DNA of 64,000 nt from Paenibacillus sp. LHD-117 (GTDB taxonomy: Bacteria; Bacillota; Bacilli; Paenibacillales; Paenibacillaceae). A program made the translations under genes and the position numbers. The stretch spans positions 1 to 64,000 of the forward strand of contig NZ_JAVFVT010000018.1 of assembly GCF_030929555.1 (NCBI RefSeq), written 5' to 3'. The notes below the pieces were generated by a model. The model had not been told where the DNA came from, made no database searches, and worked only from the letters and a program-made list of their open reading frames with translations. Position 1 is the stretch's first letter. The number at the start of each line of letters is the position of its first letter. This document shows, in pieces, positions 32,857 to 40,637 of this stretch.

Positions 32857-33371
32857 CGCTCTGCCTCCTTTCAAATGGATATAAATGTAACGTCCATTTA
32901 AAAGTAAAGGTTGCGGATATCCGTAATTTCCTGCATCAGTAACATAATAGTCTAATGCTTTATTTCCCCAAGATAACCGCATCAAAGCTCCGTCCCGACT
33001 AACGATCAAACCGCGCCGACCGCCTTCAACCTCTAACGGACCGTAGCGCCGTTATTTGGAGTAAAATCGAGCATTTTAAAACCTAACGGACTCTAGCGAC
33101 GTTATTCGCCTGTTATGAGGCTCGAAACCTAAAAAATCATGGAATAACGGCGGCTGGGTCCGTTAGAATTCAAAATGGTCTCATTTGGGTCAAATAGAGT
33201 CGCAGGAGTCCGTTAGCGGCAGCCATAGGATCGTTGTTTCGCCTAACCGTCTGGCGCCTGACGGCTCCACCCTATCCATGCATGAGGTTAGAAATAGACG
33301 AGCGCCTTGCGGCCTATTCTTCCTGCTGTACGCGATTTGTCCGACAATAAAAAAAATCGCCGACCTTGCGG
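32857..33371. other. Gene-free stretch holding repeat copy B
   Basis: Of these 515 nt, 33033-33216 is the four-unit repeat and 33349-33371 is part of the spoVIF terminator. I saw no gene or clear promoter in the remainder, 32857-33032 and 33217-33348. Confidence 0.6.
33033..33216. repeat. Four-unit interspersed element, copy B (++-- layout, 50-bp period)
   Basis: Forward units CTAACGGA...GTTATT lie at 33033-33056 and 33083-33106; inverted units ending in CCGTTAG lie at 33143-33166 and 33192-33216. Forward starts and inverted ends are again 50 bp apart and the total is 184 bp, as in copy A at 13500-13683. The sequence between the unit heads differs between the copies. Confidence 0.85.
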
Positions 33372-33378
33372 TCAGCGA
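33349..33378 (-). terminator. Intrinsic terminator overlapping the spoVIF stop codon
   Basis: On the minus strand, TCGCTGACC (33378-33370) pairs with GGTCGGCGA (33365-33357) around GCAA, followed by eight T. The TGA stop (33374-33372) is inside the stem. Confidence 0.85.
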
Positions 33379-33659
33379 AACATCCCCCACAGCTTCAACA
33401 AATGGAAGGTGTTGTTCGGATCGATCTTCTGCGCCAGCACGAACGCGACGATCTGCTCCTCTTGCGCTTCGGTAAGCTTCTCCTGCAAGATGACGGCAGC
33501 CGACTTCACCAGCTTGCGTACCTTCGACCGGTCCTGCAGATCGTATTTGGTCAAATGGCCGAGCAGCTGCCGTATCTTGTCCTTCACGACGGGGTTTTTC
33601 AGTTTGAGCTTTACGCGTTCAACCAATTGCGGCCGAATGCCGTAATTCTGATAACTCAC
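33372..33659 (-). CDS. spoVIF: Stage VI sporulation protein F
   Basis: The 95-residue protein is small, basic and helical. Its core VKDKIRQLLGHLTKYDLQDRSKVRKLV and the terminal QKIDPNNTFHLLKLWGMF match stage VI sporulation protein F of Bacilli, which is needed late in spore coat/crust maturation. The GTG at 33659 is chosen because GGAGGTG lies 9 nt upstream; an ATG at 33677 has no ribosome site. It is transcribed in the same direction as recG, which lies 70 nt upstream. The terminator stem includes the stop codon. Expression late in sporulation is expected from the family. Confidence 0.85.
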   Translation of the reverse strand: MSYQNYGIRPQLVERVKLKLKNPVVKDKIRQLLGHLTKYDLQDRSKVRKLVKSAAVILQEKLTEAQEEQIVAFVLAQKIDPNNTFHLLKLWGMFR

Positions 33660-33730
33660 AGCGTCAGACACCTCCATCCGGCAATCCAGTCTAATCGCTT
33701 AACTATATGCCGAATGAAGCGAATAGTTGC

Positions 33731-35785
33731 CTAGTCCAGCTGCTCCCCTTGAAATAATCCTTCCTTGCGCAGAATCGTCCATAAGCGGGCATAGGATTCG
33801 TTCGTCCAGAAGTCGCCCCGCTCCGTCAGCTCTCCGGCATCCTCGCGCGCTTGTTCGAGCGTCTCGTAGTCGCTCACCATGTCGGCGATCCGGAATTCCG
33901 GCAGGCCGCTCTGTTTCGTCCCGAAGAAATCGCCGGGCCCGCGAAGCTCCAGATCGCGCCGCGCCACCTCGAAGCCGTCGTTCGTCTCCGTCATGACCTT
34001 CATCCGCTCGCGTCCCGTCTCGGACTTCGGATCCGCGATCAGGATGCAATGGGACTGATGCTCGCCGCGCCCGACCCGGCCGCGAAGCTGATGGAGCTGG
34101 GACAAGCCGAACCGTTCCGCGTCCATAATGACGATGAGCGTCACGTTCGGAACGTCGACGCCCACTTCGACGACGGTAGTGGCGACCAGCACCTGGCTAT
34201 CGTTCGCGGCGAACCGGGCCATCACTTCGTCCTTCTCCGCGGCGGGCAGCCTGCCGTGCAGAAGCCCGACCTGCATATCGGGACATGCCTGCTGGATTTG
34301 CATATACGTATCGATGGCATTCTGGACATCCAGCTTCTCGGACTCCTCGATCAGCGGACAGATGACGTACGCTTGGCGTCCCTCGGACACTTCCTTCCGA
34401 ATAAAACCGAGCACCCGGTCGAACGAGTCGTGTTTCACCCAATACGTCTTGATCGGCTTCCTGCCCTTCGGCATTTCCTTGATCGTGGAGACGTCCATAT
34501 CCCCGAACGCGGTAATGGCGAGCGTTCGCGGGATCGGCGTCGCCGTCATCGTCAGCACGTCGGGATTGATTCCCTTGCGCCTAAGAATGCTTCGTTGGTT
34601 TACGCCGAATCGATGCTGCTCATCCGTCACCACTAGCGAGAGGCTGCGAAAAAATACATCGTCCTGGATGAGCGCATGCGTGCCGACGACGACGTCGATG
34701 AGCCCCATCTGCAGCCCCGCGAGCAAGTCTCTTCGCTTCCGCTCGGTTAAGCTGCCCGTGAGCAGGCCAACTTGTAGCCCCGTTCCTTCATACAGACGCG
34801 CTAGCGACTTCGCATGCTGCTCCGCCAATATTTCGGTCGGCACCATAAGCGCCCCTTGATGCCCCACCCGAACGGCGCCGTATAACGCGATGGCGGCCAC
34901 GACGGTTTTACCGGAGCCGACGTCGCCCAGCAGCAGCCGGTTCATCGCATACCCTCGGCGCATATCCGTCAAAATTTCGTTGACGACCTTCTTCTGCGCA
35001 TCCGTCAGCGCAAAAGGTAGCGTAGCCGCGAAATCGCGGATCGTCTCGCTGCCGATCGGCTGCGCAACGCCGTCGCCGCGGCCGCGATTCAAGGCGCGAT
35101 AGGCTTGAAGCTTGAGCTGGAAGAGGAACAGCTCCTCGTAGACCATCCGCTTTCGCGCCTCTTGGCATTGCATGGCATCGCCCGGCAGATGAATGCGCTC
35201 CACCGCTTCGGAGCGCGGCATCAGCCGATAGCGCTCCACCAGCTCGTATGGCAGCACTTCCTCGATCAGCGGTCCGTATTGCGCGAGTGCCGTGCCGATC
35301 TGCTTGCGAATCCACGACTGCGTAATGTTGCCGCCTACATGATAGACGGGCTGCAGCGAATCGGACTTGGACGACTTCGCCGCATCGGGAAATTCCGAGT
35401 CCGATACCGTGAGCTGCAGGCGGGACTGCTCCCACTTGCCCGTCAGCATCACTTCCCGTCCAATCCGGAGCTGGTCCTGCAAATACGTGCGGTTAAACCA
35501 GACGGCCGTAATGAGCAATCCGCCCGCTTCGATCTTGCAAGTAAGTCTGGATTTGGAGCGTCCGTACCGTTGCAGCAATGCCGCGCCCCGTACGATGCCC
35601 ATGATCGTAGCCTTCTCTCCGCTCTTCACGGAAGACAGCTCGCGCACGCGGTAATCCTCGTAGCGGAACGGGAAGTAATTCAGCAGATCGGAGACGGTGT
35701 GTATGCCAAAGGCGTGAAGCTCCCCCTCCTTGAGGGCGCTCACGCCTTTGAGCTGTCTTACGGATATTTCGTCAAGCTTTAACAT
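33731..35785 (-). CDS. recG: ATP-dependent DNA helicase RecG
   Basis: The 684-residue protein matches RecG in length and motif order. An N-terminal wedge/OB domain (about 1-250) is followed by helicase motifs: Walker A GDVGSGKT (about 284-291), DEQHRFG as the DEAH-type box, TATPIPRTL, and the QLRGRVGRG motif VI near residue 570. The C-terminal 'GPGDFFGTKQSG' block is typical. RecG remodels stalled forks and branched DNA. The ATG at 35785 has AGGGTG about 10 nt upstream and lies 7 nt after degV. It is followed by spoVIF on the same strand. Confidence 0.97.
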   Translation of the reverse strand: MLKLDEISVRQLKGVSALKEGELHAFGIHTVSDLLNYFPFRYEDYRVRELSSVKSGEKATIMGIVRGAALLQRYGRSKSRLTCKIEAGGLLITAVWFNRTYLQDQLRIGREVMLTGKWEQSRLQLTVSDSEFPDAAKSSKSDSLQPVYHVGGNITQSWIRKQIGTALAQYGPLIEEVLPYELVERYRLMPRSEAVERIHLPGDAMQCQEARKRMVYEELFLFQLKLQAYRALNRGRGDGVAQPIGSETIRDFAATLPFALTDAQKKVVNEILTDMRRGYAMNRLLLGDVGSGKTVVAAIALYGAVRVGHQGALMVPTEILAEQHAKSLARLYEGTGLQVGLLTGSLTERKRRDLLAGLQMGLIDVVVGTHALIQDDVFFRSLSLVVTDEQHRFGVNQRSILRRKGINPDVLTMTATPIPRTLAITAFGDMDVSTIKEMPKGRKPIKTYWVKHDSFDRVLGFIRKEVSEGRQAYVICPLIEESEKLDVQNAIDTYMQIQQACPDMQVGLLHGRLPAAEKDEVMARFAANDSQVLVATTVVEVGVDVPNVTLIVIMDAERFGLSQLHQLRGRVGRGEHQSHCILIADPKSETGRERMKVMTETNDGFEVARRDLELRGPGDFFGTKQSGLPEFRIADMVSDYETLEQAREDAGELTERGDFWTNESYARLWTILRKEGLFQGEQLD

Positions 35786-35792
35786 GTTTGGC

Positions 35793-36647
35793 TCACACCC
35801 TATGAATAAGTACGGCCGACGTGCCCGGACCCGCATGGGTGCCGATGACGGGACCTATCGCAGCGTATCCGACACGCTGGACGTTCAGATCGGCCTTCAC
35901 CCGCTCGCCAAGCTCTTGGGCCGCCGCTTCGTCGTCGGTCTTGAAGATCGTCAGCGAGACGGGATCCGAGCCGTAGCTCTCCTTCAACATCTCGGAAATT
36001 CTCGCCATCGCCTTCTTCGTGCCTCGCACCTTGTCGACCGCGTGAACGCCGCCGTCCACGTCGAGCGACAAGATCGGCTTGATGTTCAGGATGGATCCGA
36101 TGAGCGCAGAAGCGCGCCCGATGCGGCCTCCCTTGTGCAGATGCTCGAGGCTGTCCACCAGAAAATAAATGGTGATGTCATTTCGCAGACGCTGAATCTC
36201 GGCCAAAATCTCTTCCTTGCCGCGACCAGCAAGCGCCATCTCTGCTGCACGAACGACAAGCGTTCCGATGCCATAGGAAGCGGATCTGGAATCCACGACC
36301 GTGATGTCCGCTTCCTGCTCGAGCATGGACTGCGCGATCGTCGCCGATTGATACGTCCCGCTCAGGCACGCGGCCAAGTGGATCGAAATGATCGGCGCTT
36401 CCGGATCCTCCCCGAGCAGCCGCTCGTACATCTCGGAAAATTCGAGCGGTGAAGGCTGCGACGTCGTCGGGAGCGTAGGGACCCCTTTCAGCTTTTCGTA
36501 AAATTGCTCGGCCGTGATCGTCACGGCGTCCACATAGGTCTCTTCTCCGAACAGCACCTTCAGCGGCACCATGGATATTCCGAGCTTCTCCCGAAGCTCC
36601 GCCGGAATATCGGCCGTGCTGTCGGTTACGATCCGTACATTGCCCAT
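35793..36647 (-). CDS. DegV family protein (fatty acid-binding, FakB-type)
   Basis: The 284-residue protein is a DegV fold. It opens with RIVTDSTADIPAEL, contains TSQPSP (about residues 61-66) and the SIHLAACLSGTYQSA block, which position a bound fatty acid. DegV/FakB proteins present fatty acids to the kinase FakA, and the fakA gene lies 31 nt upstream, so this is a probable FakB partner. GGAGGGG precedes the ATG. In B. subtilis this neighbourhood has serine dehydratase genes between yloV and recG, which are absent here. The partnership is inferred from family and adjacency. Confidence 0.88.
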   Translation of the reverse strand: MGNVRIVTDSTADIPAELREKLGISMVPLKVLFGEETYVDAVTITAEQFYEKLKGVPTLPTTSQPSPLEFSEMYERLLGEDPEAPIISIHLAACLSGTYQSATIAQSMLEQEADITVVDSRSASYGIGTLVVRAAEMALAGRGKEEILAEIQRLRNDITIYFLVDSLEHLHKGGRIGRASALIGSILNIKPILSLDVDGGVHAVDKVRGTKKAMARISEMLKESYGSDPVSLTIFKTDDEAAAQELGERVKADLNVQRVGYAAIGPVIGTHAGPGTSAVLIHRV

Positions 36648-36678
36648 GACAACCCCTCCATATGATCCAAAATAATTG

Positions 36679-38451
36679 CTATTCTACCGCGAACAAGTAA
36701 GGGTAGAGAGGTTGCCCGCCGCGCTGGACCTCAATCTCCAAATCCGGATACTGCTCTTCCGCCCACTCGCAGATGGATGCGGTCAGCTCGGAATCCGCTT
36801 CCTCGCCGGAGATGACGGTCAGCAAGTCCCCGCCGCCCTCCAGCATGCTGCCGAGCAGTTGCTGGCATGCGGCAAGCAGATCGGCGTGGGAGACGACGAT
36901 CGCCTTCTCTTTGATGCCGATATAATCGCCTTCGCGAATGTCGACGCCGTCGATCGACGTATCGCGGACCGACTTCGTCACCTGACCGGAGACGACCGCT
37001 TCGGCCGCACCCTTCATCCAATCCCGGTTGCGCTCGGGCGATTCGTCTTCCTTGAACGCCAGCACGGCCGCGAGCCCTTGCGGAATCGTCCTCGTCGGGA
37101 TAACGGTGACGTTGCTTTCGGACAGCTCCGCCGCTTGCTCCGCCGCCAGAATGATGTTGCCGTTGTTCGGCAGCAGGAAGATGTGGTCGGCCGCCAGCGC
37201 GTCGATCGCCTTCAGGAAGTCCTCCGTGCTTGGATTCATCGTTTGTCCGCCGGACAACACGGTATCGACGTCGCTGGACAAGAACATCTCCGCGATGCCG
37301 TCGCCCATGGCAACGGCAATGACGCCGTAAGGCGCGCGTTCGAACATCTGCACCGGCGCGACGCCGCTAACCGCTTGTCCGGAAAGCAGCTCGGCCGAGG
37401 ACAGATCCGCGGCGCTGACGGACATCGCATCGTGCTCGACGATGTCGCGATGCTGCTCGCGCATGTTCAAAATATGAATATCGGTAAGCTCGCCATAAGG
37501 GAGCGAAAGGTTGAATACGTCGCCCGGACGGCGCGAATGCACGTGCACTTTGATCACGTCGTCGTCGACGATGACGAGAATGGAATCCCCGTCCTTCTCG
37601 AGCGCCTTTTTGTAAGCGGATTCATCAAAAAACATCGCTGATTTGCCGGAACGGGAACGGTTGATAAAAAATTCCATGTCGTACAGGAATTCGATATCCT
37701 CGGTCGCCAAACGCGCTTGCGCCGAGATTGGCTCCGCTCTGCGTTCGTCCCGCCTAGGCGCCGGCATGAGTACTTCCTCGGGCATAGCCGCTTCGGTCGC
37801 AACAAACAGCGTATCCTGGTATTGTCCGGACTCCAGCTCGGCCAAATAACGCACGAAACCTTCGTAGATGAACACGAGGCCTTGACCGCCGGAATCGACG
37901 ACGCCTACCTGCTTCAGAACCGGCAATTGGTCGGGCGTGCGCTGAAGCGCTTCATGCGCCTTGCGGTGCAGCTCCCCGATCAGGTCGAACACGTCCGCAT
38001 TGCGTCTTGCGTATTGAACGGCGTGTTTGGCCGCTTCCCTGGCCACCGTCAGAATCGTGCCTTCGACGGGTTTGACCACGGCTTTGTACGCCAGGTCGAC
38101 GCCATGTTGGATGGCAGCCGCAAGATCGGACGCGGTTGCTTCCTGGAGTGATGCAAGCGATTTCGCGAAGCCGCGGAAGAGCTGCGACAGAATGACGCCG
38201 GAATTGCCGCGCGCGCCCATCAGCAGACCTTTCGACAGCGCTTCGGCGGCTTTGCCGATATGTTCGGACGGTTTCGCCCGGAGTTCCCTTACCCCCGAGC
38301 TCATCGTTAAATTCATGTTCGTGCCGGTATCGCCGTCAGGCACCGGAAAGACGTTTAGCGCGTTGACGCGTTCCGCGTTTTGTTGCAATAGCTCCGCACC
38401 GAGCAATGCCATGCCGGCAAAATCCGATCCGTTAATAGAGCGCTTACCCAA
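36679..38451 (-). CDS. fakA: Fatty acid kinase catalytic subunit (DAK2 domain, FakA/YloV)
   Basis: The 590-residue protein has an N-terminal DAK2/DhaL kinase domain with NVFPVPDGDTGTNMNLT (about residues 33-49), where the aspartates bind Mg-ATP, plus GARGNSGVILSQ (about 79-90). A middle region and a C-terminal DegV-like domain with a DxxD region (about 300-590) follow. FakA phosphorylates fatty acids held by a FakB protein for phospholipid synthesis. The start is TTG at 38451 with AAGGGGA 7 nt upstream. It lies 18 nt downstream of yloU and upstream of the degV partner, all on the minus strand. Confidence 0.92.
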   Translation of the reverse strand: MGKRSINGSDFAGMALLGAELLQQNAERVNALNVFPVPDGDTGTNMNLTMSSGVRELRAKPSEHIGKAAEALSKGLLMGARGNSGVILSQLFRGFAKSLASLQEATASDLAAAIQHGVDLAYKAVVKPVEGTILTVAREAAKHAVQYARRNADVFDLIGELHRKAHEALQRTPDQLPVLKQVGVVDSGGQGLVFIYEGFVRYLAELESGQYQDTLFVATEAAMPEEVLMPAPRRDERRAEPISAQARLATEDIEFLYDMEFFINRSRSGKSAMFFDESAYKKALEKDGDSILVIVDDDVIKVHVHSRRPGDVFNLSLPYGELTDIHILNMREQHRDIVEHDAMSVSAADLSSAELLSGQAVSGVAPVQMFERAPYGVIAVAMGDGIAEMFLSSDVDTVLSGGQTMNPSTEDFLKAIDALAADHIFLLPNNGNIILAAEQAAELSESNVTVIPTRTIPQGLAAVLAFKEDESPERNRDWMKGAAEAVVSGQVTKSVRDTSIDGVDIREGDYIGIKEKAIVVSHADLLAACQQLLGSMLEGGGDLLTVISGEEADSELTASICEWAEEQYPDLEIEVQRGGQPLYPYLFAVE

Positions 38452-38469
38452 TGAAAATTCCCCTTCCCG

Positions 38470-38829
38470 CTACCTGGATACCCTTACGTCTTGTACAAAT
38501 ATATGGACTTCATCCACCTGCAAGCCGATGACGTTATTCAGGACATAAGTAACCTTGGACTGAATGTTGTGCGCCACCTCGGAAATTTTGGTTCCGTAGC
38601 TTACGATAATATGGAGGTCGATATGCAGCCTTTCGTTCTCGCGCCGCACTTCCACGCCGCGGGACATGTTATCCCGGCCGAGCAGCTCCGCGATCCCATC
38701 CTTTAATCCTTTGCGCGAAGCCATTCCGACAAGTCCATAACAATCCATAGCCGCCGAGCCGGCTAGAACGGCAATGCAATGATCGGTAACATGAATGGAG
38801 CCAAGTTCAGTGCTTAACTGCAGTGACAT
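38470..38829 (-). CDS. yloU: Asp23/Gls24 family envelope stress protein (YloU)
   Basis: The 119-residue protein is one Asp23/Gls24 domain. It starts with an ELGSIHVTDHCIAVLAGSAAM strand-helix and contains ENERLHIDLHIIVSYGTKI and VAHNIQSKVTYVLNNVIGL. Such proteins are small envelope-linked or alkaline-shock proteins of Bacillota. AAGGAG lies 9 nt before the ATG. It is the first gene of the yloU-fakA-degV-recG transcript and is divergent from rpmB. The order yloU-fakA is as in B. subtilis. Confidence 0.93.
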   Translation of the reverse strand: MSLQLSTELGSIHVTDHCIAVLAGSAAMDCYGLVGMASRKGLKDGIAELLGRDNMSRGVEVRRENERLHIDLHIIVSYGTKISEVAHNIQSKVTYVLNNVIGLQVDEVHIFVQDVRVSR

Positions 38830-38870
38830 GGAAATTCACTCCTTACTGTATCTATTATGGACTATGTACC

Positions 38871-38899
38871 ATTGTACTATAAACAAACGTGATATTGAA
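38871..38899 (-). promoter_or_regulatory. Candidate promoter of yloU
   Basis: TTCAAT (38899-38894) and TACAAT (38876-38871) are 17 nt apart on the minus strand. The -35 is a poor match but the -10 is good. Confidence 0.4.
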
Positions 38900-38939
38900 G
38901 TCCGTACAAGAAATTAGCCCATGGACATGCAGAATTGGC

Positions 38940-38968
38940 TTGAACCAATTGGAAGTTTGTGATACGAT
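38940..38968 (+). promoter_or_regulatory. Promoter of rpmB
   Basis: TTGAAC (38940-38945) and TACGAT (38963-38968) are separated by 17 nt, 85 nt before the rpmB ATG. Confidence 0.65.
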
Positions 38969-39053
38969 ATTCAAGTGTGTTTATTGCAACTCATCATAGC
39001 GTGAGCTCTCGAAGTCGGTTTTGCCCCCGGCAAAACGTTAAGGAGGTGTAGTC

Positions 39054-39242
39054 ATGTCCCGCAAATGTTATCTAACTGGCAAGTCGCCGCGTCAAGGCAA
39101 CAACGTTTCCCACGCGAACAACAAAACACGTCGTTCTTGGGGCGTTAACGTGCAGAAGGTTCGCATCCTTGTCGACGGCAAACCGAAGCGTGTTTATGTC
39201 AGCGCACGCGCGCTGAAATCCGGTAAAGTCACTCGCGTATAA
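39054..39242 (+). CDS. rpmB: 50S ribosomal protein L28
   Basis: The 62-residue protein is a full-length L28. The start [26 protein letters not shown] and [12 protein letters not shown] are diagnostic; the first cysteine is present, but no full CxxC zinc pair is seen, as in the zinc-free form. L28 binds the large ribosomal subunit. AAGGAGGTG precedes the ATG. It has its own promoter and a terminator and is divergent from yloU, as in B. subtilis, where rpmB also lies between spoVM and yloU. Confidence 0.97.
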   Translation: MSRKCYLTGKSPRQGNNVSHANNKTRRSWGVNVQKVRILVDGKPKRVYVSARALKSGKVTRV

Positions 39243-39262
39243 TCATGGCTGATGCCATAGAC

Positions 39263-39297
39263 AAAAGCACCTGAGCGCTCAGGTGCTTTTATTTTTG
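39263..39297 (+). terminator. Bidirectional terminator of rpmB
   Basis: AAAAGCACCTGAG pairs with CTCAGGTGCTTTT around a short centre (39263-39290), followed by ATTTTT. The other strand also ends in a T-run, so it may serve spoVM too. Confidence 0.88.
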
Positions 39298-39364
39298 TTC
39301 TTCCCTAAATTCTTCTTCCCTCGGTATCATGGCTGTAAGGCGAAGGCTGCGCGCTGCGTCGGCA

Positions 39365-39445
39365 TTAATTTTTTTGGAACGTATTCAAAATCGCCTTAAC
39401 AAACCCGCCCAGAAATTTAGGCAGTTTGATCGTATAAAATTTCAT
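39365..39445 (-). CDS. spoVM: Stage V sporulation protein M (26 aa)
   Basis: The reading frame at 39445-39365 encodes MKFYTIKLPKFLGGF followed by VKAILNTFQKN and a TAA, 26 residues. That is a near-exact copy of SpoVM, the amphipathic helix that recognises the curved forespore membrane and starts coat assembly. AGGAGG lies 8 nt before the ATG. It sits between rpe/rsgA and rpmB, the same place as in B. subtilis. It is too short for routine ORF calls. Sporulation (sigma-E) expression is known for the family; a sigma-E promoter was not resolved. Confidence 0.97.
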   Translation of the reverse strand: MKFYTIKLPKFLGGFVKAILNTFQKN

Positions 39446-39566
39446 GCCTCATCCCTCCTCAGACACGCTCATGAAATTGATCCGTGACCTATCCCGCGCT
39501 CATGTAACCATCCTATGCTGGCGATCAATGTCCTATTCCATGAAAGCTCGCCAAGCAAGGTGAATT

Positions 39567-39653
39567 GGCTGTCGCCGTCCTTTGGCGGCGCAGTGCATTT
39601 CATTCCGAGAAATATAGAGAAAGTATGGCGAAATGATATACTTTCCTATATTT
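39567..39653 (+). repeat. Dispersed hairpin repeat, copy C
   Basis: It begins GGCTGTCGCCGTCCTTTGGCGG and contains TTTCATTCCGAG, then AAATATAGAGAAAGTAT and the inverted arm ATATACTTTCCTATATTT. A copy in the opposite orientation lies at 54921-55002, with 22-bp and 34-bp identical blocks. The arms can form a stem of about 17 bp with a loop of about 11 nt. Confidence 0.75.
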
Positions 39654-39660
39654 CGCGAAA

Positions 39661-39687
39661 AGCCGATCCCCGTACCGGGAATCGGCT
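39661..39687 (-). terminator. Possible terminator of the prpC-to-rpe operon
   Basis: AGCCGATTCCC pairs with GGGGATCGGCT around a few bases on the minus strand, followed only by TTTTCGCG. The T-run is short, so termination is uncertain. Confidence 0.45.
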
Positions 39688-39707
39688 CTTCGCGTATGTC
39701 CATGGTC

Positions 39708-39974
39708 CTATGCCGGAACCGGATTTTCCTTTACGTACGTGTATACGGCGAAGCAGATCGCCGCGAGGAAATAAAATACGATGGCGAGCACGATGAATGT
39801 CACGCGCAAGCCGATCGTCTCGAACCGGCGGAAAAAACGGATGCCGATATAAATGGCAAGCAAGGAGAAAATGTATTTGATCAAATCGCCGATGTGCGCG
39901 AACAAGGCCAGCGAGATGCCCGCCAAAAACGCGTACAACATGACCCAGAAGCTGGTTCGGACCGAATCCCTCAT
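39708..39974 (-). CDS. Small conserved membrane protein
   Basis: The 88-residue protein has three hydrophobic segments (about 10-30, 34-50, 58-80), so it is an integral membrane protein. No family was recognised beyond its being very hydrophobic and short. The ATG at 39974 has GGGGG 9 nt upstream, and the rpe stop at 39988 ends 13 nt before it. The order rpe then a small membrane protein resembles Paenibacillaceae gene neighbourhoods. The frame is open further 5' into rpe, which is an overlap artefact. In B. subtilis thiN occupies this place after rpe; it is not here. Confidence 0.7.
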   Translation of the reverse strand: MRDSVRTSFWVMLYAFLAGISLALFAHIGDLIKYIFSLLAIYIGIRFFRRFETIGLRVTFIVLAIVFYFLAAICFAVYTYVKENPVPA

Positions 39975-39987
39975 GCCCGTCGGCCCC

Positions 39988-40632
39988 CTACCGCAGCGCC
40001 GCGATGGCGGCCGCGCGGTCTTGTTGGGCGAATACCGCATTGCCAGCGACAAGAACGTTCGCTCCCGCTTCCCGGATGAGCGGCGCGGTCTCCGCATTGA
40101 CGCCGCCGTCGACTTGCACGTGCACACCCTGAAGCCCGCGATCGTTCAGCATCGCTTGTACCTGGCGCAGCTTGACCAGCGAATACGGGATAAACGACTG
40201 CCCGCCGAATCCTGGATTCACCGTCATGATCAACACAAGATCGAGATCTTGGATGATCGGCTCCAGCACGGATACGGGCGTCGCAGGATTGATGGCAACG
40301 CCAGCCGGCAAGTCCTTTTCTTTAATGAAATGGACCGTACGGTGCAGGTGCGCACAGGCTTCCGCGTGAACCGTAATGCGGTCGGCGCCTGCCGCGATGT
40401 AATCGGCAAGCGACAGCTCCGGCCGTTCGATCATGAGATGAACGTCGAACGGCAAAGAGGTCGCCGAACGGACGGCGGCGATGACGGGCGGCCCGAACGT
40501 CAGGTTCGGCACGAAATGCCCGTCCATCACGTCCACGTGGATCCAGTCCCCGCCTGCCGCTTCCGCCGCCGCGATCTCTTCGCCGAGCTTCGCGAAGTTC
40601 GCCGAAAGAATAGATGGAGCGATAATCGTCAT
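39988..40632 (-). CDS. rpe: Ribulose-phosphate 3-epimerase
   Basis: The 214-residue protein is a TIM barrel of the pentose phosphate pathway that interconverts ribulose 5-phosphate and xylulose 5-phosphate. Motifs are APSILSANF at the start, the metal ligands in [12 protein letters not shown] and [14 protein letters not shown], and VDGGVN near residue 175. It lies 5 nt after rsgA, with rsgA-rpe in the same order as B. subtilis. The ribosome binding site lies in the end of rsgA. Length and motifs are standard. Confidence 0.97.
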   Translation of the reverse strand: MTIIAPSILSANFAKLGEEIAAAEAAGGDWIHVDVMDGHFVPNLTFGPPVIAAVRSATSLPFDVHLMIERPELSLADYIAAGADRITVHAEACAHLHRTVHFIKEKDLPAGVAINPATPVSVLEPIIQDLDLVLIMTVNPGFGGQSFIPYSLVKLRQVQAMLNDRGLQGVHVQVDGGVNAETAPLIREAGANVLVAGNAVFAQQDRAAAIAALR

Positions 40633-40637
40633 GTTGG

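Noticed and set aside
38830-39053. A riboswitch or leader regulator for rpmB
   Set aside because: A promoter is present but no conserved aptamer core could be seen.
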